64,000 bases of DNA from Diprion similis (Eukaryota > Arthropoda > Insecta > Hymenoptera > Diprionidae). A model generated the notes under the pieces. The model ran no database searches, had not been told where the DNA came from, and was given only the letters and a program-made list of their open reading frames with translations. The DNA is taken from NCBI RefSeq assembly GCF_021155765.1, contig NC_060106.1, positions 6,579,501 to 6,643,500 on the forward strand, read 5' to 3'. Positions within the stretch are counted from its first letter, which is position 1. Every line of letters begins with the position of its first letter. Shown here one piece after another: positions 50,468 to 59,734 of the stretch. The position numbers and the translations under genes were made by a program.

Positions 50468-53400
50468 TCAATTGTCGGTAAACTTAATGGAATTGACAGT
50501 CATGTCTATTTGACCACCACGATAACTGCCACGTTTCTTTTTAGTTTTCTCATGACGGAACGATTTCCCTCTGGTGTGTTTCAGGTCCAGATTTGCTCTT
50601 TCTCCCCAGGAACCTCGGAAACCTTTCTGTTAAAATAAAAGAAGGTAACTTCGGTTATTACACGTCATATTTAACGTTTACTTGATGTAACGATTTTACA
50701 AGGTGGACAGAATTTTATGATAATTTCAAGTTTTTCCGGTTTGAGCATTGAACAGAGAAAAATGTGGAAATCTAGAGATAAGTAATTACATTTGAAAAAA
50801 CAAAAATGAATATTCTTACAGATATTCGAATTTCTCGAGATTTTGCAGAGTTCGAAGTCACTCGGGGAATTTAGATGAAACGGAATTCTTGAATTCTCAT
50901 TACGTCTGAACACCATGCTTTTTTTTTATAAATTTTACTGCAATATATCATCAAAGTACAAAAAAGTCTTATAAGTCCGAAATTAATTGGAAAGAAGAAA
51001 ATTCAGTATTAGTTTTACCAAATCTATGCCTGACGCACATGAGCCTGATTTTGTTTCAGATTAAAGTCATGCCAAATTTATTGTTTACGAATAAAATCCT
51101 ATAAAGTCACTAGTTAATTCTGGTCTAAGCGATGTGCTCAATTTTGAATATCAAAATTATAAAAATTAAATCAAAGCAACGATTCTATAAAACAAAAACT
51201 CACTTCTAAATTACTATACTAATTACAGGCTTTTTTATACATCCTGAGTCTTATGTTGAGCGATTACCTTATCTCTAAAAACCGCTATAATCAATCGTCA
51301 AAAGTGATTTTTTTATTTTGAGCGGGTGCATCTCCAAATGAACTTCTCTTCTCAAAACCACCCCCTCTGCCGCCCCTGAAGCCCCCACCTCTTCCGCCGC
51401 CTCGACCACCTTCGTCACCTCCCCAAGATTTTCTAAAATCACCTCCCCCTCGTCCACCACCCCCTCGGCCGCCATCTCCGAAGCCTCCTCTGCCACCACC
51501 CCCTCGGCCACCATCTCCGAAGCCTCCTCTGCCACCCCCTCCTCGGCCGCCGCCTCTTCCTCCTCGGTCACCCCAGCTACCTCTACCCCCTCTGAAGCCT
51601 CCACGATCACCACCCCTCCCGCCCCTGAAACCGCCACGACCACCCCTATCGCCACCCCTTCCTCCACGGAAACCTAAACCTCCCCTTCCACCCCTGAAGT
51701 TACCGTTACTTGGGGTATGGCCATCTTCCTCACCCTCTTCCTAAAACAAGAGAGAAACACAAGGTCAACCAATGTGAAAGTTGATATCATTTTGCACAAG
51801 CACTGCTCTTTCTCAGCCACTGACGCGAGGCAGGCATCTGGAAAAATTCAGGATAATGCATGGAAACATGAGCGCAAACAATAAACAGGTGAAAACAAGG
51901 CTTTCGAATTTGGTAGCCAGGTGCCAGATTTAGAACTGAACAAACATCGGTTATAATAAACAATATGAGTATGTACACTCTTCTGATTACTTGAATTATT
52001 AGGACAAAATCGTATAATTTTTATTCAACAGATCAATCTTCAACTTTCATGAAAGAGTACAGGAGTGACCTTGTGTTTCTCATTTGACTTCGTACTCATT
52101 TGTTTCCGAGCATTTACCTTAGCTTCAAATGCATTACTCCCCAATCGTGGATCCACTTCGATCTCGTCATCCTTTACGCGTCTGAATGGTGTATTTTTCT
52201 AGTTCACACAATGAAAGTAAAAGATAAGTATATCGTTAATGTTGTGCTCAAATTGAAGTATGAAAAATTAGTATACATTTTACTAGATCAAAGGGAGTCA
52301 TTATCTCAGCTCTATTTTATGGGTAAAATAAGTAATGTTGATTACCATAATTGCATAAAACAGTATCAATAAACTACTGAGGGCAAATTTCGTGATACGA
52401 GATAAAAATTAGAAGGTTTGCAACAATTATTTACCTTATCTCCATTTACGTTGTTACCAGCCTTTACAAAATTGCTATAATTGTCCTTTTGTTTTTTTGC
52501 AACTGGTGTTGCTTCTGTATCGTCATCATTGCCTTCATCGTTATCGTTATTTTGGTGTTTTCTTTTGTTGGGCTTAGCTGGAGTAGCTTTTGGTTTGGGT
52601 GCTTCTTCTTCATCGCTATCGTCCGAACTGGATTCTTCTTCAGCTACAACTTTGGGGACAGTTGGCTTCGATGCCGGTTTCTCATCTTCTGAAGACTCGT
52701 CAGAGTCATCGCTGGACTCTTTCTTAGCTGCTGGTTTGACAACAGCTTTAGCTGGTGTGGATTTTACGGCAACTTTCTGTGCTGGTTTTTCATCTTCTGA
52801 TGAATCGTCAGAATCGTCACTAGATGATTCTTTTTTTGCCGCAGGTTTAACTGGAAGTGCTGCAGCCTTCTTTTTTGGTGGTTCTTCATCACTGCTGCTA
52901 TCATCACTCGAAGACTCTTTAGCCTGCTTAACAACGGGTTTGGCAGCCTTATTAACAGGGGTGATTAGTTTAGGTGCAGGTTTCTCGTCTTCAGATGAAT
53001 CCGAATCTTCGCTACTTGATTTTGCTTTCACGGCTGGCTTAGCTACCGCCTTAGCAGCTGGGGCCACAGCAGGCTCATCGTCGTCGGAAGAGTCATCTGA
53101 AGATTCTTCTTTTTTAGCTGCTTTTATAGGAGTAGCCTTTGCCGCAGGTGTAACTTTGCTTGGAGTCTTAGCTGCTGGTTTTTCGTTTTCTGACGAATCA
53201 TCCGAATCATCGCTAGAAGTAGCTGTTTTCGTGACTGGTTTTGCCACAGGTTTAGCTGCAGGTTTGACGGCGGATTTGGCGGCAGGTTTTGCTGCAGGTT
53301 TGGCGACTGTTTTAACAGTAGGTTCATCGTCGCTACTATCGTCACTATCGTCCGAGGGTTCTTGTTTTGCAGGGATTACTTTAGCTCCAGCTTTAGCCAC

Positions 53401-55159
53401 AGGCTTGGGCACCACTTGTGTTTTGGAATCTTCTTCAGAGTCTGAAGAATCATCGCTGGAAGAAGCTTTTTTGGCAGTTGGCTTAGCTGGGGTTGGTTTT
53501 GTTTTTGTGGGAATCTTTTGTGCTGGAGCTTCATCTGACGAGCTGTCATCTGAACTTGATTCTTTAGCGGCAGGTGTTATTTTCGCCACAGCTTTAGGCG
53601 GGGGCACTTTGACAGCCGGTTTTTCATCTTCGCTAGAAGACTCTTCCGATGAACTCTCTTGCTTTTTGATTTCTGGTTTTTTTGTTGCTGGCGCTTTGCC
53701 GTTAACTATTGGAACTTTTTTAGGCGCTTCATCTTCGCTCTCCGAACTTGAATCTGAACTGCTGTTTGTTTTTTGTGCTTTGACATTAACTTTTTTTGAC
53801 GAATTCTTTTGAAAATGCTGTATTACTTGCAGTATTGTCGGAGAGCCTTTTGCAAGTTCAGGCTGAAATTAAAATTATTCAAAATTTCATTATAATAAAT
53901 TTGCAATTTGATCAAAGTATTGAGAAATTCTAGCTATTTGATTCCAATTCACAATCCATATGACACACATTTTTCAAAGATGTTGGAGATTCCAGTGCAT
54001 CAATCACAACGAAGGGTTAAATTTTAAACAGTTCACGTCTCGCAAACTACACGACATCAGGCCCTATAACTCGGGAAATTTCAAATGCCTCAAATGAATG
54101 GGCTAAAACCTTCTACATATATATAATATTTACACAAGTAATTTTATTTCCAAGTATGTACTCACTTCATTCGTAAGTGCATGATTAATATAACCACACG
54201 GCGTTGGCGGAGTAAAAACATATATTCAATATACGTATATCAATCATGAAGACAAATATTTTATTTATAAATTCACGACGTGCACAATATGTGTGTATAT
54301 TTTTTGTGTTCAATGCTATAGTGGACACAAGCCATCAATTCAACAACTAAAAATAAATGTATAACGTATGCGTACATGGTTGTGTTATGTGGTAAACGGA
54401 ATAAGTATTTAATCTATTTGTCACGTAAAATATAGGTATGCAATATTTTAGGATACGATATAACCGCAATGTTAATAAAAATAATGAAATATTATTTAAT
54501 CTATTTTTACAGTACTTTATCGCATGAAGAGTGAAAATTGGCAATTATACAGCGTTAATTTTGGAAATCTCTCTAAAAAAAAAACAATATTGAAGGTATG
54601 TTGGCTGTATTTTGGTCAGTACTTATTTAAATAAAATTTAAGTAATAACGATGAATGACACCGCGATCTGAATAAGTTACCGGTAAACTGACTTACAACG
54701 CTAATTGTCAATAAACTGTTGGCATTAGTAAACACATTTCACATTCAGTCACGAATAGTTCGAATTTTTTTTTCTCATATGTGACATGGGAGGTTAGAAA
54801 ATCCTGAATCTCGTATTCAGGGTTTGTGAAAGAATATCGAAAAGGTACCTCTGACGGAATTCGTTTTGATGAAAGAAATAAGGAGACACGTGCGGATTGA
54901 ATATTGTGCGTGGTTTAATTGTGTTATGAGAAATCGTCTCAATTTCGGAATTATCCACGTGGTGCGGCTATCGAGGCTGCCAATTATCGATCGCAATATA
55001 TCGTGTAGAATATAGTCATGCAAGGTTAAAATATATCAATTATATTCTGAAGCTTACCGCTTTTGTTTTTTTCTGAAAGACTTTCGCCAAAGATGTGTCT
55101 TTCTTCAATAAATAATCATAAACGAGCGCGGAGATCGTCGGATCGTCTGTGGAGGCCAT
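50468..55159 (-). CDS. Nopp140: Nucleolar phosphoprotein Nopp140, conserved C-terminus isoform
   Basis: Exons 55,159-55,058; 53,862-52,435; 52,198-52,118; 50,626-50,468, all joined in phase 0, giving 589 residues. Nopp140 (NOLC1 in mammals) is a chaperone for box C/D and H/ACA snoRNPs that shuttles between nucleolus and Cajal bodies. Residues 1-34 form a LisH-like N-terminus ([20 protein letters not shown]). The second exon holds about twelve acidic serine clusters, such as [10 protein letters not shown] and SSEDEKPA (CK2-type sites), alternating with Lys/Ala/Pro-rich basic linkers. Exon 3 ([16 protein letters not shown]) and exon 5 ([38 protein letters not shown]) form the SRP40 C-terminal domain almost exactly as in vertebrates. 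I chose ATG 55,159 as the first in frame; an upstream in-frame extension lacks an ATG. Confidence 0.94.
51077..51082 (-). terminator. Candidate poly(A) signal for the Nopp140 RGG isoform
   Basis: TTTATT on the plus strand, that is AATAAA on the minus strand. It lies between the RGG exon and the exon for the conserved C-terminus, so it could end the RGG transcript before the last exon. Confidence 0.45.
51291..51740 (-). CDS. Nopp140: Alternative last exon of Nopp140: RGG-rich tail
   Basis: After the acceptor TTGTTTTAG, 149 codons in phase 0 begin [15 protein letters not shown] and continue as dense [14 protein letters not shown] and [10 protein letters not shown] repeats, ending KKITFDD and TGA. 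Joined to the 27-codon exon at 52,118-52,198 this gives a 686-residue isoform ending in a glycine/arginine-rich domain, like those of nucleolin and fibrillarin, that would bind RNA and be a target of arginine methylation. Drosophila melanogaster is known to make a Nopp140-RGG variant beside the conserved form. A minus-strand AATAAA at 51,077-51,082, about 209 bases past the stop, supports use as a terminal exon. A GTAATC donor at about 51,267 would also allow splicing on to the next exon. The exon contains no ATG-started frame of its own and is easy to miss. Confidence 0.85.
   Translation of the reverse strand, partial: EEGEEDGHTPSNGNFRGGRGGLGFRGGRGGDRGGRGGFRGGRGGDRGGFRGGRGSWGDRGGRGGGRGGGGRGGFGDGGRGGGGRGGFGDGGRGGGGRGGGDFRKSWGGDEGGRGGGRGGGFRGGRGGGFEKRSSFGDAPAQNKKITFDD
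51440..51540 (-). repeat. 39-bp tandem repeat inside the RGG exon
   Basis: A unit encoding [13 protein letters not shown] occurs twice in direct tandem, with one base difference, and the downstream GGRGGG continues part of a third. It is a coding minisatellite that would readily change copy number. Confidence 0.75.
53863..55057 (-). other. Nopp140 intron 1
   Basis: 1,195 bases between GCG|GTAAGC and TTTCAG|CCT. I looked for box C/D snoRNA motifs (RTGATGA with a paired CTGA) on the sense strand and found none. AT-rich, no coding frame. Confidence 0.7.
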
Positions 55160-55362
55160 GATGGACGCGTGCGAAGAGATGGCGTATTTCGGAGCGCATT
55201 GAATTCGGCTACAAGCACGGACCACAATTTCACCTACCGCTTAACGCGCTACGTTTTCGTGCTACCTTCAACGTTACACTAGCGGCGTGCTCGAGGATCT
55301 GTTTTACCGACTAAGGTTGTGTGGCATCGAAAGATATCAGGGAATGTTAGCTACTTTACCCA

Positions 55363-55834
55363 GTACTTATCGATAGAGTCAGCCACTTATCTAGATCATT
55401 AATTAAACTGCGATTCACAGTTAGACCGCAATTATGCATGTAATGCGAAATGAGATCTAATAAGTTTTTAATTTCATAACACCAGGAAATATATTCTGGA
55501 GTTAGTGGTAATTGAATTACGAGAAACCATTGGCTGGCATATTCGTTGCTCTGTAAAACAATAATTTGTTTGAATACTTGTGTTTGGCATTGCACGTGGA
55601 ATTGCGCGAGCAATTCTTTCATTCCAACGCATTCGTAAGCTCTGATTGAAACGCCAAAATAAAATAGCATTTAACAATTGGTAAAGACTGACTCTTGAAT
55701 CCGAAGGTCCATATCGACCGTACGATGAGCGTACATCACCCATTTTACAATTTGCAATAACGAATAAAATGTTATCCTCTTGCAATGTAACGACGAGGCT
55801 GTAATGTATCGGTGTACAAACCCAGATTTAATAA
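55363..55834 (-). pseudogene. Unidentified frameshifted coding relic
   Basis: Two adjoining minus-strand frames read like one protein. The upstream part (about 55,834-55,683) includes EDNILFVIANCKMGDV, YGRYGPSDSRVSLYQLLNA. The downstream part (about 55,680-55,363) continues FGVSIRAYECVGMKELLAQF ... SNEYASQWFLVIQLPL ... DLDKWLTL and a stop. They are one frame step apart at a T-rich run near 55,675. There is no obvious splice site at the break, and no start in the upstream part apart from an internal ATG. I do not recognise the family. A short intron or sequencing error is the alternative to decay. It lies just upstream of Nopp140, on the same strand. Confidence 0.35.
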
Positions 55835-56198
55835 TTTCAATAAGGCATCTATTGTGTACGCAATGTTATTAGAAGAAAATTTTTTGTTTCTAGGTCCTTA
55901 ATTGTTATGGGTATTGACGTAGCCCGAAGACTTACTTACAAAGATTTACTTATATTAACACGGGAGATAAGTAGATGAAAGTCTTGCATCTACATGAAAT
56001 ACAATTACTTCAATTGAATTAATCTTTCGATTAAGATGACTTGCTAAAGGAATCCATTATGACGACAGCGCATTAAGGGCATCTTTTCAAGTTCAGATTA
56101 GTTAAATGTTGTGTAACAATATACAAAATGTATAATTCACTACTACCAAGTCTATATTGACTCGCTTAATTATTTTAAACATTGATAAACTTGCCGGT

Positions 56199-56970
56199 CT
56201 ATGCGAGATGATTCGCAATGCCCAATATATATTGCATTTTCAGTTTCCGACTGCAATCAGTTAGCTTTGTCGAGACGATATTGAAAAGTATGACACCATC
56301 TTCCATTCGATTTTTCTGAGCACCAAATTTCGTCACAGACTCTGGAAGAAATGAATCTTGATTGCCTTCGACATCTACCTCTGTAGTTCTTTTTTTGGGC
56401 TTTATAATAGAATTATTTAATGGTAAAGTTATGAATGTGAAGTATTGAAATTATAAATTACTTTGGATTAGTAGTTCATGAAAAAGCAGGCACAGCCTCG
56501 CTGTTCTCCAACTTTGGGAAGTGAGTTTCAAAAAAATACAATCTGGCCATTGATTCATTTTGATCTGGCTCTAGTGATGTACTGTACGAAACAACACCAT
56601 GTAATTCATTAGACATAATTCCCGGTGTTTGCGGTGTGTCTTCATTATTTTTCTGGTTATCAGTCCATGGGAATTGTGAGGGTACAGCACCTCGATCTCT
56701 GTAGCTTAGGTATTTTGTAGCGGCCAGACTGTAAAGTTTGTTCAGATTAAAAAATTGCGAAAATTTATGAGATTAAAAATCTTGTCATATATTGCAAAAC
56801 TTTAGAGTGATTGTTCCTTTAAGCGCCTTTTGCCGTAATTGTTGTAAGTGCGCAACCTTAGGTATGTACATAAAAAAATGCATTTTCTCCGGATTCGAGT
56901 CGTAACTTGACGTGCAATCCGTGACAAGACACCGTCTAATTCATCGAAATATAAAATTCTCTCTGCCCAT
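56199..56970 (-). pseudogene. THAP-domain protein relic with BESS-like C-terminus
   Basis: Reading leftward, the frame RRCLVTDCTSSYDSNPEKM, HFFMYIPK and then RDRGAVPSQFPW matches the order of THAP zinc-finger landmarks: CX4C, the HxFP-like core, and the closing AVPxxF box. THAP domains are DNA-binding modules of C2CH type. The frame between them is continuous but broken by TGA and TAA where the second C-x-x-H pair should be (only FCNI remains), and an in-frame TGA precedes the first Cys. Past AVPSQF an intact 80-codon acidic linker ends at TGA (56,476). One frame over, 66 codons follow (56,399-56,199) ending ILFNIVSTKLTDCSRKLKMQ, which resembles a BESS motif. Short introns (about 72 and 80 bp) could explain some stops, but the missing zinc ligands argue for decay. 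Confidence 0.5.
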
Positions 56971-57149
56971 TAATTTTTTTGCAAATACCGACGCATCAAT
57001 GACGTTAACTGCAGATCACGATGCAATTACGACAGCTACATACTGTGGCCGTAGAAAGAGAGAGAATGTAGTGTTATTACGTTGACTGAATAATAGAGTC
57101 TGCCGTCTTACTGTACCTCGTACTCTACGGATAACGAAGGTTGAGGGAT

Positions 57150-57215
57150 GTGATTGGCTGCAAGGAATGGTGAGGAGTCACGTGGTCGCCGTGTAAGCTA
57201 TGATTGGTGTATTTG
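57150..57215 (+). promoter_or_regulatory. Candidate mad2 promoter: two CCAAT boxes and an E-box
   Basis: Inverted CCAAT (ATTGG) occurs at 57,153-57,157 and 57,203-57,207, 50 bases apart, with a CACGTG E-box at 57,179-57,184 between them and TTTGAA just downstream (about 57,212). Paired CCAAT boxes plus a TTTGAA element are typical of G2/M genes in vertebrates. Whether insects use this layout here is not established by sequence. Confidence 0.35.
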
Positions 57216-57338
57216 AAAAGCTACCGGTGATTGTGTCTAACCTGAAACCTCACGAAAGTATTGTTTGGTTCGTTGGGCTGTTGCATGCAGGCTTGCAGCA
57301 GCTAGAGATTTATTATTGTCGGCTACAACGGTGGCATA

Positions 57339-58091
57339 ATGACAGAAACGCAACAAAAATCGAAATGCATTACTCTAAAGGGTTCCGCGGAGTTAGTCGC
57401 TGAATACTTGCGTGAGTATCTGGAATGATATTTTAACAAAAATTGTCACATTGCACCCCTTTGTTTTGGATATCAATTATTTTTGAACCGTATTTTGACG
57501 ACTCAGAATCGTTGCATTATTACAGATTTCGGGATCAACAGCATACTTTATCAGCGGGGCATATATCCACCGGAAACATTCGAACCGGCCGAACATTTTG
57601 GTTTGTCAATCCTTGTCTCTACGGATGAAAAGATAAAATCTTTCTTGAACACTGTCCTAGGTCAGATACAAGAATGGTTACTACAAAAGAAAGTACAAAA
57701 GCTAACGCTAGTCATAACCAATGTAAACACTAAAGAGGTACTTGAGAAATGGGATTTCAAAGTTGACTACGAAGGATCGACTCCAAATGGCACTGGTATC
57801 GACAACAAAAATCTAAACCTCCCGGAAGTCGGTACAAAAGATACCAAGACGATTCAAAAAGAGATCCGTGAAGTGATACGTCAAATAACGGGAACAGTCA
57901 GTTTTTTGCCGTTACTCGATTGTCTCTGCTCCTTTGATATACTGACATACACAGTTCCAGACTGCAATATACCCACCGAATGGGATGAAACACAGCCAGT
58001 ATTTATCGCCAACAGTCAGGAAGTACAACTCAGGACTTTCTCTACATCCATTCATAAGATGCAGACCATAGTTAGCTATAAAAACGATTGA
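57339..58091 (+). CDS. mad2: Spindle assembly checkpoint protein Mad2
   Basis: Two exons, 57,339-57,411 and 57,526-58,091, split by a 114-bp intron inside a His codon, giving 212 residues (human MAD2L1 has 205). Nearly the whole protein is a HORMA domain. Landmarks line up with vertebrate Mad2: ITLKGSAELVAEYL, FGINSILYQRGIYPPETF, VQKLTLVITN, EVLEKWDFKV, IRQITGTVSFLPLL, CSFDILTYT, PTEWDET and the mobile C-terminal safety belt EVQLRTFSTSIHKMQTIVSY. Mad2 binds Mad1 at unattached kinetochores and, in closed form, traps Cdc20 to block the anaphase-promoting complex. The loop before the TIQKEIREVIRQ helix (about residues 109-130) is somewhat longer than in vertebrates. ATG 57,339 is the first in frame and matches the usual short N-terminus. 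Confidence 0.96.
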
Positions 58092-58252
58092 TACCAATGA
58101 AACAGTACGCTTACATACTGAAGTGCTTATTATTGTCATTTTTATTCTTCATATACATTCAATTGTAATTATGCTCCTTCAATTGTATCATCTTTCATAT
58201 TAGAATGTAATGGTCTTTAATTTAGTTGATCAAGCACACGAATAATTTTTTT

Positions 58253-58258
58253 AATAAA
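58253..58258 (+). terminator. Poly(A) signal of mad2
   Basis: AATAAA, 162 bases after the stop codon. Confidence 0.6.
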
Positions 58259-59636
58259 TCTTTTTACATACTCTCATTCACTTTTCTCTCTGCTCTTTTA
58301 ATACCTCGCCTTACGCAATTCCTGATGTATTATTTGTTTCAAGGAGCCAGAAGGTGCAGACTCTGGATATTTTTTACTTCTACTGTTGAGATAGAAATCA
58401 CAGCATACCAAAGATGACGTACATCAATTATAATATACCTATTGTTACGTTCTACTATTGGCGCATTGTTACAGACTTGAGTAGTAGAACTATCGAAGTT
58501 GCATTCTTTAACTTATTATGGAGGTGGCTAGATTACCTAGCGTCACTGCGTTCCTCTGCGTCGTGCTTCAACTGTAGTGTACGAGCTACAGACCAAGGCG
58601 TCAGCCATGGCTGTCCATCAGACTCAGAATCCCCTAACGAATGTCATCAGGTCTGGATGACTTAGTGGCGTACATATTTTTCTATTTTACCATTGCTGTA
58701 ACTACTTGACCCTATTCGAGCTTTATCAAATTAATCAAACACGTGGTCAGATAAGAATACAAATAATTTCGTTAATGCAAAATTCTGATTAAACAAATTG
58801 AATTCTAGCTCTCTGGCGTCACGCAATTTTACAAACGAAACGATAAGAAAAATTGATATAAAATAAGATGAATTATAAATGAAATTATAAAAATTAAGTT
58901 TGAAATCTAGCAACTAATTTGATCCACGTTTTACGATCAGCGTTCTCTCTGTTTAAATTACGAGAGTTTAATATCTTGAAATTTTACTAATTGTAAGTAC
59001 AAAGATTTTTTTAACTATTTGTCGCGCGATTTTGACCAAGTCATTCTAATGCAAGGTATATTTCGTTTTCGAAAAAGAAGCTCAAGTTATCAAATTTCCT
59101 TTTGGGAAGTGCAGCCGATTACACCGGTCAACACGAATTTTGAGTTTGGGTTCTAGATCTGAAGTCAAATTTTCATTTCTTCCGCGTAACTAAAGAAAGA
59201 AAAAATAGTTTTATTAGATAAAGTTTACTTCTGTAGAAACCAGATCGATATTTCGGATTTTAAGAAAAATTATTTATTTTCTCAAATATTTCTTGCAAAT
59301 AACAACTGAACAAACTTCTATTGATCTAATTAATCGCAGGTCAACACAAAAAAAAAATTTTCCCGTTTATATTTAAATAAATGAATTTTGATTCTATGCG
59401 TCGAATAAAAACTAAAATCTCCATTTCTTACTTACAAAGTTTGCTTTTGTCTTTTTTACCTTGATAAAGGCAAACTTTATGAATAATAAACCAAGATTTT
59501 GGTTATTATTTGATGTATAGAATTTGTATAGTTTATATTTAGATATAAACCCCAAAAAAATTGTTTTTGTTGACCTACGGCATCCAAGCGCAGGCAAATA
59601 TTTCGCTATTAGTAGCGCGTAATTCTTCGACGATTC

Positions 59637-59734
59637 TTGAAGAATCGGTTCCTTATAGCATTGGATTAATGGATAATTATAATTCGATTTTTCAAAATTT
59701 CAATTATCATCGAACCGATTCTTTTTCTATACGA
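59637..59734. repeat. Inverted repeat, possible hairpin or MITE end pair
   Basis: GAAGAATCGGTTC near 59,638 is mirrored by GAACCGATTCTT near 59,719, around an AT-rich loop with further partial self-complementarity (GATAATTATAA against TTCAATTATC). Confidence 0.45.

Noticed and set aside
51275..51667. 130-codon minus frame rich in Val, Glu and Ala
   Set aside because: It is a shifted reading of the Nopp140 RGG exon. The frame set by the upstream exon gives FRGGRGG repeats and its own stop at 51,291.
52481..53812. 443-codon plus-strand frame rich in Ser, Gly and Phe
   Set aside because: It is the antisense of the Nopp140 repeat exon. Codon bias in Asp/Ser/Lys/Ala repeats keeps the opposite strand open, and the minus frame has clear Nopp140 features and splice sites.
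57483..57525. Upstream ATG extension of mad2 exon 2
   Set aside because: It reads through the intron. The spliced form restores the conserved ITLKGSAELVAEYL start.
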